Below are positions 8,120 to 14,970 of a stretch of 18,887 nt of DNA, in pieces. A program made the translations under genes and the position numbers. Source of the stretch: CAWJEL01 sp964647255 (GTDB lineage Bacteria; Chloroflexota; Anaerolineae; CG2-30-64-16). Where the stretch lies: NCBI GenBank assembly GCA_964647255.1, contig CAZYGI010000069.1:1-18887 (forward strand). Reading direction: 5' to 3'. The notes below the pieces were generated by a model. It was not told where the DNA came from and did no database searches. It saw only the letters and a program-made list of their open reading frames with translations. Each line of letters opens with the position of its first letter. Positions within the stretch are counted from its first letter, which is position 1.

Positions 8120-8156
8120 GTGCCCCGCCCATCACATTGCAGGATGGACGGGGCAC
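8120..8156 (-). terminator. Hairpin terminator downstream of the 967-residue gene
   Basis: A 14-bp stem with one mismatch (8120-8133 with 8143-8156, 9-nt loop) lies 30 bp past the stop at 8186. On the minus strand it is followed by GCGCTTTGT, a poor U-tract. The next gene starts 57 bp further at 8062, and I see no promoter in between. It could terminate or merely attenuate. Confidence 0.6.
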
Positions 8157-8185
8157 AGCTCTTGTTCAGCCGGTCATCAGACCGA

Positions 8186-11089
8186 TCACTGCAGCTGCAG
8201 GACGAGCGGCAGATAGGTGTAGTGCCAGGGCGGCGTGTTCGTCGCTGTCGGCGTGGCCGTGGCCGTCATCGTGGCCGTAGCCGTCGGCGTATGGGTCGGC
8301 GTGGCCGTGGTCGTCATCGTGGCCGTCGCAGTCGCCGTCGGCGTGGGCTCAGCCTGATGTCCCACATGGAAGTCCGCGCCCGTCCAGGTGTAGTTCGCGT
8401 TCACGAAGAACGAGAAGCCGAAGGTCGTGTTGTGCAGATAGCCGGGCGGCGGCGTCTTTTCCGAGATGGCGTATTGCCCCGGAGTAACCGTCGCGAAGCG
8501 ATACATCCCGTCCGCACCGGAGACCGCCGTGTACTTCTCGACGTTCCCCTGCTTCAGCGCAATCACTGCGCCCGCCAGCACCGCCTCGCCCGCGTCCTTG
8601 ACGCCGTTGTTGTTCACATCATAGTACACGACGCCTTCAACAGCGCCCGTGCTCGGGGTCGAGGTCGGCGTGGGCGACGGGGTCAGCGTCGCGGTGGCCG
8701 TGGCGGTGGCCGTCGGCGTGGCCGTCGGCAGAGGCTCATCGCCCACCTTCTTGACTTCCACGAAGTGGATCCACTCGTTGCCGTCCTTGACGCCCGTCGT
8801 CGTGCGGCTGTCAATGTAGAAGTCCGCACCGCCGCCCGCCAACCGGTTCGCGAAGCGGCCGTCCGTGATGTTGAAGACCGCCTCTTTGAGCTGCTTGGTG
8901 CCGGTCTTCTTGATCGTCCCGGCGATCTTCTCGCCGCTCAGGCTGTCGTACTTCAGCGACCATTCATCGGTGCCGATGTCGAAGTACTTCACCGTGATCT
9001 TGACCTTGGTCTGGGTCTGGCCGCTGATGTAGCCGTTGTCAATGTCGAAGAACATGTACGAGTTGTTGGTGGCCTGATCGGTGCGGCGCACTACGTACGC
9101 CTCCTTGTTCACGCCCGTCCAACTGTAGAAGTTGTAATACGTGCTGTCTTGCCCGCCCAACGCCGGCAGGTCCGGGTTATAGGGCTTCTTGTTGCACGGG
9201 TAGTTATCCCCGAACATGGTCGTGTTGTAGCGCATGGCGTTGTACGGGCACGCGCCCAACCCGGCCTCCGACCATTCCGCCTTGGTGTAGCGGCTATCGG
9301 TGCCCTTGTCGTTGGTCTCCGGCACAGTCTGGCCGCCGGTCAGGCCATCAATCTGGCGCAGGTAGAAGTTGTAGTTGCCCAGTTCCGGCCACGGCCCGGA
9401 CGTGCTTGCCCCGTTGTAGCCGAAGCCGCCGCGGCAGTTGGACAGGATCGGGTTGCGGTGCTCCCACATCATCGTCCACACGCTGGGGGTGTCCGTGGTG
9501 TTCTTGCCCAGGTACTGCTTGGCCCAGGCATACAGCGGCGTGATGTCGGGGTCACTGACCAGGTCGGCGCCCACCCGCAAGAAGTCCAACTTCTTGTCCA
9601 AGCCTTGCGCCAATGCATAATAGGCCATGACCGGGTTACACAGGTCCATCGTGTAGGATTCCATCGCCAGCGGCACCAAGAATTCGCGGCCCACCAACGG
9701 ATCGAACATGCCGGTGCGCGTGTCCACGAAGGCATAGGTCCAGTCCGGGGCGAGGAAGTTGGCCGACAGCCCGACGCCCGTCGCCACCGCGTGATCGGTG
9801 ATGTCGCGACGCTCCGTCGTGCTCTTGAACACCGGCGCATACTGATTCAACAGATTCTTCATGGGCGGCAGGCCCGGCGCCGCGGCGAACGCCTTGGCAT
9901 AGTAATCGTTGATCGTATTGACCGCATCAATCCATTTCTGCGAAGTCAGGCCCTGCTGCTGCATGAAGTAGTCATACATGCCGTCGGTGCCGGAGTTCGT
10001 CGGCTGGTTCTCGCCGTACACGCCGGTGCCCATCGCCACGAACTCGACCCGGTCATCGTTCCGGTACTGCGCGCCGAACGCATCAATGAACGTCTTGTAC
10101 GCGCTCAAGTAGGCCGGATCCCAGTACTTGGGCACCAGGTGGCGCACATCCAAACCGACGTTATCCACCCACCAGGTGGTCGGATTAGCCCCATCGGTGT
10201 TGACCTTGAACACCACCTTGATCGAGGTTTCGGGCGCATTCGCGCTGATGTCGTACTCGAAAGACTGCCAGGTGTTCGCCGTGCCGGCCGCGTTGAAGGT
10301 GGCCAGAGTGCGGAGCACGGTGCTTGAACTGTTCTGGAGTTCCACCGTCAGCGTGTCGTTGGTCGGCGTCGGCTCGCTGGTCTGCATGTAGAGCTGGAAG
10401 CGAATCTTCGCAGTGACACCCGCCAGGCCCGGCGGCATCGCAGGCACCAGGGTCGCCTCGCGGCCCAGCGAGCCGTTGGCGTTATCGCCGCCCATCTGGC
10501 CGGCATAGCCGCCCGCGCCCGTCGGCGGGTTGGCCACGATGGATGTCCCCGTCCCGGTGAGCGCCCAGCCCAGGCTGTGGTTGCTCATATCGAAACCACC
10601 GTTGGCCCGGCTGGGCCGCCAGTAGTCCACATAATCCGGGGTCCCGTCCTTCTTCGTCACCGCCAACACCGCATTGGGCGTCTTGATGACATAGTTGGGC
10701 GTCGGTCGGATGTCACCGGAGGTCTCCCCGGCGTAGGTGTGCACGAAGAGCGCTGTCTTGAGGCCCAGGGCCGCGCGCTTGCTAATCCACGCGTCCACGC
10801 TGGACCAGGTGTAGCCATTCTTGGACGGGTTAAGCTGCGACCAGTCATAAAAGCGAATCGCCCCCGTTACAGGATACTGCGCCGGATCCAGCTCGGTGTA
10901 GCCGTAATCCAGGTAGTAGACGCCGGGATGGCTGCCGGCAATCGCTTTACCCGGCTGGGTGATGGGCGCAGACGGCGCAACCGCCTGACCCACCTGGCCC
11001 TGAGCCGGGGTGGACGCGCTGACGACCGATCCCAGGACCGTCATCAGAATCAACGCAAGGGTGCCCACCTTGAGCATGTGTTTCCTCAT
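8186..11089 (-). CDS. Secreted barrel protein with inserted jelly-roll, SdrD-B domain and C-terminal LPL tail
   Basis: A 967-residue exported protein. Residues 1-25 are a signal peptide. A glycosidase-like TIM barrel covers about 55-580, with Glu360 in TGVYGE and Glu477 in PLAMESYT as candidate catalytic pair. The barrel is interrupted at about 159-315 by a beta-rich domain that starts NGGFDM and ends WWVDNVGL, in the style of CBM4/9 or galactose-binding folds. The 909-residue paralogue has no such insert. Residues about 663-785 are the beta-sandwich shared by the barrel proteins. A linker (787-813), an SdrD B-like domain (814-910, DVNNNGVKDAGE) and a second linker (914-953) precede the end WHYTYLPLVLQLQ. 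Start choice: Met5 (ATG at 11077) has the better SD spacing (AGGAAA then CAC); Met1 also follows an AGGAAAA. Enzyme activity is inferred from the Glu pair and fold; the substrate is unknown. Confidence 0.9.
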   Translation of the reverse strand: MRKHMLKVGTLALILMTVLGSVVSASTPAQGQVGQAVAPSAPITQPGKAIAGSHPGVYYLDYGYTELDPAQYPVTGAIRFYDWSQLNPSKNGYTWSSVDAWISKRAALGLKTALFVHTYAGETSGDIRPTPNYVIKTPNAVLAVTKKDGTPDYVDYWRPSRANGGFDMSNHSLGWALTGTGTSIVANPPTGAGGYAGQMGGDNANGSLGREATLVPAMPPGLAGVTAKIRFQLYMQTSEPTPTNDTLTVELQNSSSTVLRTLATFNAAGTANTWQSFEYDISANAPETSIKVVFKVNTDGANPTTWWVDNVGLDVRHLVPKYWDPAYLSAYKTFIDAFGAQYRNDDRVEFVAMGTGVYGENQPTNSGTDGMYDYFMQQQGLTSQKWIDAVNTINDYYAKAFAAAPGLPPMKNLLNQYAPVFKSTTERRDITDHAVATGVGLSANFLAPDWTYAFVDTRTGMFDPLVGREFLVPLAMESYTMDLCNPVMAYYALAQGLDKKLDFLRVGADLVSDPDITPLYAWAKQYLGKNTTDTPSVWTMMWEHRNPILSNCRGGFGYNGASTSGPWPELGNYNFYLRQIDGLTGGQTVPETNDKGTDSRYTKAEWSEAGLGACPYNAMRYNTTMFGDNYPCNKKPYNPDLPALGGQDSTYYNFYSWTGVNKEAYVVRRTDQATNNSYMFFDIDNGYISGQTQTKVKITVKYFDIGTDEWSLKYDSLSGEKIAGTIKKTGTKQLKEAVFNITDGRFANRLAGGGADFYIDSRTTTGVKDGNEWIHFVEVKKVGDEPLPTATPTATATATATLTPSPTPTSTPSTGAVEGVVYYDVNNNGVKDAGEAVLAGAVIALKQGNVEKYTAVSGADGMYRFATVTPGQYAISEKTPPPGYLHNTTFGFSFFVNANYTWTGADFHVGHQAEPTPTATATATMTTTATPTHTPTATATMTATATPTATNTPPWHYTYLPLVLQLQ
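8231..8350. repeat. Low-complexity Thr-Pro linker DNA
   Basis: Near-repeats of gtcgccgtcggcgtgg encode residues 914-953 of the 967-residue protein. A sister stretch at 8651-8731 encodes residues 787-813, so the SdrD domain between them is bracketed by similar repetitive DNA in direct orientation. Confidence 0.65.
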
Positions 11090-11105
11090 TTTTCCTATTT
11101 TTCCT
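11081..11105 (-). promoter_or_regulatory. Cluster of three AGGAAA Shine-Dalgarno-like sites
   Basis: On the minus strand AGGAAA occurs at 11105-11100, 11096-11091 and 11086-11081, about 9-10 nt apart. The first two precede Met1 (11089). The third lies inside codons 2-3 and is well placed for Met5 (11077). The cluster decides the start ambiguity of the 967-residue protein and may allow two initiation sites. Confidence 0.55.
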
Positions 11106-11210
11106 TTCTGGTTGAGATGGCTCGGCGCAGCTCGCAGACGTCAACGCGATAGAAGGATGCTTGTATGCGCCTGCTGGCTTGCTCGATCGGTGACCAACAG
11201 CGGGGATCGT

Positions 11211-11258
11211 GTGTTTCGCCCTCGGCTTGCCGGAGATCCGACCGGCATCGCGAAACAC
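11211..11258 (-). other. Nested hairpin in the long leader of the 967-residue gene
   Basis: A perfect 9-bp outer stem (11211-11219 with 11250-11258) encloses a 6-bp inner stem (11228-11233 with 11242-11247) with an 8-nt loop. Four loop bases (11238-11241) are also complementary to 11222-11225, so a pseudoknot is conceivable, though the connecting loops are tight. There is no U-tract and no ORF. It lies about 120 nt upstream of the ATG. I could not match it to a riboswitch consensus I know. Confidence 0.45.
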
Positions 11259-11337
11259 GACCATGGAACGAAACGATGATAACTGGCTGCGTGGTCTTCT
11301 CAACTTACGGGCTTAGTACATAGTGAATCCACAATCT

Positions 11338-11364
11338 ATTCTACCCCACCCAAATGAAAATCAA
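11338..11364 (-). promoter_or_regulatory. Candidate promoter for the 967-residue gene
   Basis: On the minus strand TTGATT (11364-11359) and TAGAAT (11343-11338) are 15 bp apart. The -10 matches five of six consensus bases, while the spacer is short. The site lies in the 327-bp gap 11090-11416, which holds no gene I can support. It would give a leader of about 240 nt carrying the nested hairpin at 11211-11258. Confidence 0.4.
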
Positions 11365-11416
11365 ATGAACACCGGCGCTGGAACTGTGACGTTTTTTCCA
11401 TCCCGGTGCGGCCGGC

Positions 11417-13042
11417 TCAGGGGACAACCCGCCTGAACAGGAGCCACTCCGCGCGGCGGTCCACCATTTCATACCCGCCGTGAGCCTGGACGGCCGCCAG
11501 CGAGTTCGCGCCGTGCACCAACAGCAGGTCCATCGCAGCATATTCCTGCAGCAGCCTGGGGTAATTCGTGTCAGTGTAGACCCATTCCCGATAGCGGGGC
11601 AGCGCCCGGTCGGATTGCGCCTGGATCAGCGGGAATCGTTGCTCGACGATCTTAGTCGGAGTCGCCCCGTGATTCCAGATCGTCTGATAGGACTGGTAGT
11701 GCGGGAAGGCGCGCCAGTACAGTTCGGCCGGATCGGCGTCAATCATGGCGGCCAGGGTTTTCTCCTGCGCCCAGGGCGAATGCCACATGAGCTCCCGGAA
11801 GGGTTCGGCCGCCAGATCAAAGCGGCTGAAATAGCCAAACCATAGCATCGCATGCGCCAGCACAATGATCGTGATCAACGCGCGCACCGGCCGGCGGGCG
11901 GCCGGCGGGATCATCAGGCCGATGATCAGGCTGAACCCCAGGAAGACCAGCACCGAAATCCGCACAAAGATCGCGTTGTGGTGCGGCAGATCGTCGGGGA
12001 GGACAAAATAGCAGGCCAGCGCTATCAAGAAGAAAACAAGCACGGTGTAACGCGCCGCGCGCGCCGGCGTGGCAGCGGTCCGCACCCGGGCAGGCGTCTC
12101 AAAGAATGTCCAGTGCCCCAGCGCCTGGCGCATGGCCGCGCGGGCATTGCCGGACCGCCGCCACCGCCGGACTGCCGCCACCAGGAGCGCACCGCCGATG
12201 AGGATCACGGCCAATACAAAAAGGGCGCCGATCACCCCGCCCATCGTCCCTGCGGCCAGGCGGAGGTTGTCGTTGCCGGGCAGACGAACGAATCTGCCCG
12301 GCACGGTGGCAAGATAGTTGTGGCGGTAATACGCCAGCAAGAAAGCCGTTGTGGACTCCTCCTGGCTGAACGAAGGCGACTGCGCAATCCAGAGCCCCAT
12401 CACGATCAGGCTCGGCAGCAAGGTCGCCAGACCCAAAAGATAGTGCTTCAGATGGAAACCGCGCCGGGCGACCACTGCCACGCCGATGACCGCAATCGCA
12501 AGCAAGAACGCCTGCGCATGGGCATAGAAGAGCAGCAGCGTCAGCAGCGCCAGCGGCAGCGCCCGCCGCACGGTCGGCTGCTCGATGAACCGGGCGAGCA
12601 GGCTCAGATCCAGCAAGAGCAGCGCGATGCCCAGCATGTAGCCGGTGAAGCCCCACATCACCGAGTAATTCCAAAGGAACAAGGACGCCAGGAGCGCAGC
12701 CCACAGGTCGCCGCCGCCATACTTCAACACCAGGAGCGCGCCCGCGAACAGCCCAACGATATAGAGCGAGTAGAAAACGCGGTTTCCGGCCTCAACATCC
12801 GGGAAAAGCGCACAGAACAACGCGTGCAGCGAATTAGGCGTCAGGGCGGTGATATTCAGGCGGTAATATGCGTGCAACGCGTCCGCGGGGTTCGCCAACG
12901 CCCGGACGAGATACGCCTCCGCAAGATGGTTGGGCAGATCGGTGAACGGGTAAAGGCTCAAGCGCCAGATATTCGAGAGCTGCAGCGCCGCGACCGCGCC
13001 CAGCAAGACGCCGAAAAGCACCATGGTTCGCCTGGGTTTCAT
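11417..13042 (-). CDS. Multi-pass membrane protein, possible GT-C-type glycosyltransferase
   Basis: A 541-residue protein with about ten hydrophobic segments spread over residues 7-395, followed by a soluble C-terminal region of roughly 140 residues. The first loop carries YPFTDLPNHLAEAY, with Asp35 and His39. This placement resembles the acidic residue found in the first outer loop of GT-C glycosyltransferases, which use lipid-linked sugars. I do not recognise a specific family, so the catalytic role is inferred from topology and context. It is the last gene of the polysaccharide operon, 41 bp after the ALG10-like gene, with AGGT five nt before its ATG. It could equally be a glycan-export or membrane-scaffold protein. 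No clear hairpin terminator follows the stop. Confidence 0.8.
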   Translation of the reverse strand: MKPRRTMVLFGVLLGAVAALQLSNIWRLSLYPFTDLPNHLAEAYLVRALANPADALHAYYRLNITALTPNSLHALFCALFPDVEAGNRVFYSLYIVGLFAGALLVLKYGGGDLWAALLASLFLWNYSVMWGFTGYMLGIALLLLDLSLLARFIEQPTVRRALPLALLTLLLFYAHAQAFLLAIAVIGVAVVARRGFHLKHYLLGLATLLPSLIVMGLWIAQSPSFSQEESTTAFLLAYYRHNYLATVPGRFVRLPGNDNLRLAAGTMGGVIGALFVLAVILIGGALLVAAVRRWRRSGNARAAMRQALGHWTFFETPARVRTAATPARAARYTVLVFFLIALACYFVLPDDLPHHNAIFVRISVLVFLGFSLIIGLMIPPAARRPVRALITIIVLAHAMLWFGYFSRFDLAAEPFRELMWHSPWAQEKTLAAMIDADPAELYWRAFPHYQSYQTIWNHGATPTKIVEQRFPLIQAQSDRALPRYREWVYTDTNYPRLLQEYAAMDLLLVHGANSLAAVQAHGGYEMVDRRAEWLLFRRVVP

Positions 13043-13083
13043 CCGGTACCTAGTCCTTCACCCCTGCCAGAATTTAGCGCACC

Positions 13084-14352
13084 TTATCCAAAAAACCGGA
13101 CCAGCGTCACGGCGGCCTGACCGGCGAGCAACGCCACCGGACCCAGCCAGAACCAGCGGCGGCGCGCCGGCACGACCGCCAGCGCGTAACCAAGCCAGAA
13201 GATCAAGAATGGCTCGTAGTATTTCTGATAGACCCGCGTGCCCGTGAGGTTCGCCAGCAGCCACAGGAGAAAACAGAAGCCCCAGAGCAGCTCCCCGCGC
13301 GCTGCCAGATCGCGCGCCAGGATAAATAGATAAAAGAGGCCGAGCGGCAGCAGCACCCAAAAGACCAACGCGCTCGGCCCGAGCATCGGCAGCCGCACGG
13401 CGACCAGCCACAGCGCCCCGCCGCGGTCGGCGAGGGTTTTGTCGGCCAGCGGATATTCGTTCGAGACCGGCAGGGCCAGCAGGATCAGCGCGGCCAGCGC
13501 GAGGATGATCGCACCCACCCAGGGCCGGATGGGCCGCTCCCGCACCATCTGCCAGAACCAACCGCCGAAAAAACTGCCGTACAGACCGACGAGCGACACC
13601 ACGTACACGAGGACTTCCGGGTTCAACCCCTGGGCGACGTGGACGGCGAACGCCGGCGGGGTCAGCCCGCGCCACAAGAGCAGGAATCCGGCCAGGCCCG
13701 CCAGCGGCAGCAGCCCCGGCCAGAGCCGCCCAGCCAGGGTGCGAAGCGCCGCCCTTGCCGGCCCCGGCAGCGCTTCCAGGGCGGCCAGGACATAGGCGCC
13801 GAGCAGCCACGCGTAGATCTGCCGGGTGAGGATGGCAAGCAGGACGGCCAGGCTGGTCACAAGCGCCCGCCGCGGCGTGCGTATCCCCGGCGCCAGCAGC
13901 AACAGCGCCGTGAACGCAAAGAGCAGCGCCGCGTTGTCCGTGGACAGGCGAACAGCGGAGCCGAGGAAGTAGGGCGAGGCTGCCAGCAGGCCGGAGATCA
14001 ATAACGCCCAAGCGATCCCCCCGCGGCGGAGGATGCCCGCGTAAGCGACCAGCAGGCACGCCAGGCTGAGCACCAGGCTCGCCAGGCGGAGATGCGTCGC
14101 CTCCGCGCCCACCACAAAGCCGGCCAGCATCATACAGATGTGATAGAACGGCGTTGTGGCGGCCGGGTAGTGGCTCAGATCAAGGCGCGGCCACTGCTGG
14201 GCGAACGCCTGGATCGTGGGATAGTGGAAGAGCCGTTCATCCCGCGCGTCGAATACGCCCCGGTCCGGGCCGAGAACAAGCGGCACCGCCAGGCCGATAA
14301 AGACAAGCGCCAGCACCAGGAACGGCGCAACCCGGCTCTTCCTCGGAGACAT
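13084..14352 (-). CDS. GT-C membrane glycosyltransferase, ALG10-like
   Basis: A 422-residue integral membrane protein with around ten transmembrane segments. Its first outer loop has DERLFHYP (38-45) and ATTPFYH (65-71). This arrangement resembles the DE..H.P and ITTPPGLY motifs of ALG10/DIE2 alpha-glucosyltransferases and related ArnT-type enzymes, in which the acidic pair binds a metal or acts as base. It would therefore transfer a sugar from a polyprenyl-phosphate donor on the outer face of the membrane. Two starts are adjacent, GTG 14355 and ATG 14352; I chose the ATG. The SD is weak and the upstream stop ends 12 nt away, so translational coupling is likely. Its neighbours are a sugar acetyltransferase and two GT4 enzymes. 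GT-C membership is fairly likely; the sugar and acceptor are unknown. Confidence 0.82.
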   Translation of the reverse strand: MSPRKSRVAPFLVLALVFIGLAVPLVLGPDRGVFDARDERLFHYPTIQAFAQQWPRLDLSHYPAATTPFYHICMMLAGFVVGAEATHLRLASLVLSLACLLVAYAGILRRGGIAWALLISGLLAASPYFLGSAVRLSTDNAALLFAFTALLLLAPGIRTPRRALVTSLAVLLAILTRQIYAWLLGAYVLAALEALPGPARAALRTLAGRLWPGLLPLAGLAGFLLLWRGLTPPAFAVHVAQGLNPEVLVYVVSLVGLYGSFFGGWFWQMVRERPIRPWVGAIILALAALILLALPVSNEYPLADKTLADRGGALWLVAVRLPMLGPSALVFWVLLPLGLFYLFILARDLAARGELLWGFCFLLWLLANLTGTRVYQKYYEPFLIFWLGYALAVVPARRRWFWLGPVALLAGQAAVTLVRFFG

Positions 14353-14364
14353 CACAAGGCAAAC

Positions 14365-14967
14365 TTACGGTGCGTCAACACACTCGGTGATCGGGCCTTC
14401 AGCCGCCTGCGCGTAGGTGCGGCCGCAGGCTGCGCACGACAGGCGCTCCGGCCCGGCTTGTGTCAGAGGCCGGCCGCACGCGCACACGTGACCGATCAGC
14501 CGCGCCGGGGTGCCCACCACCAGTCCGTACGCAGGCACATCGCGCGTGACCACCGAGCCCGCTCCCACCAACGCGAAGGGGCCCACCGTCACGCCGGGCA
14601 GCAGGACAGACCGGGCGCCGATCGCCGCGCCGTAGCAGATGCGGATGGGGCTCACCTCCCAGTCATCGGCGCCCTTCAGCGTACCGTCAGGATTGATGGC
14701 GCGCGGGTAAAGGTCATTGGTCAGCACCACGTGCGGGCCGATGAACACCCCGTCTTCGATGGTCACGCCGTGATACACGGAGCAGTTGTTCTGAATCTTG
14801 ACGCGGTTGCCGATCTTCACGTCGAAATCCACGTAAACGTTCTTGCCGATGATGCACTCGCCGCCGATCGTCGCGCCCTCGCGCACCTGGCACTGATGCC
14901 AGATCGAGGTGCCGTCGCCGATGTTGGCGCGAGGCGAAACGTCAGCGGTGGGATGGATGCGAATCAT
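14365..14967 (-). CDS. Hexapeptide-repeat sugar N-acetyltransferase (WbpD/WlbB-like) with C-terminal zinc ribbon
   Basis: A 200-residue left-handed beta-helix acetyltransferase. Hexapeptide repeats run from about residue 4 to 160 (HPTADVSPRANIGDG, ATIGGECIIGKNVYV, KIQNNCSVYHGVTI, GVFIGPHVVLTND, VGTPARLIG). This order of motifs is that of WbpD/WlbB enzymes. Those acetylate the 3-amino group of UDP-2-acetamido-3-amino-2,3-dideoxyglucuronate with acetyl-CoA, on the way to diacetamido-uronic acids. Asn84 lies in the conserved TND segment. The C-terminus adds a four-Cys ribbon (162, 164, 178, 181; CxC-x13-CxxC), probably zinc-binding. The SD AGGAGA lies inside the last codons of the preceding GT4 gene, whose stop is only 3 bp away. 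The aminotransferase and dehydrogenase partners are not in this window. The family is confident; the exact substrate is less so. Confidence 0.9.
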   Translation of the reverse strand: MIRIHPTADVSPRANIGDGTSIWHQCQVREGATIGGECIIGKNVYVDFDVKIGNRVKIQNNCSVYHGVTIEDGVFIGPHVVLTNDLYPRAINPDGTLKGADDWEVSPIRICYGAAIGARSVLLPGVTVGPFALVGAGSVVTRDVPAYGLVVGTPARLIGHVCACGRPLTQAGPERLSCAACGRTYAQAAEGPITECVDAP

Positions 14968-14970
14968 AGG

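Noticed and set aside
7532..10327. 931-codon plus-strand frame (also 4287-5744, 11852-13120 and 14092-16776)
   Set aside because: All lie opposite genes with recognisable domains or membrane topology, have low-complexity Arg/His/Gly/Val composition, and reflect scarce stop codons in GC-rich antisense frames.
11211..11258. Known riboswitch class in the 967-residue gene leader
   Set aside because: I compared it from memory with several riboswitch and ribozyme consensus sequences and found no match, so it is reported only as a structured element.
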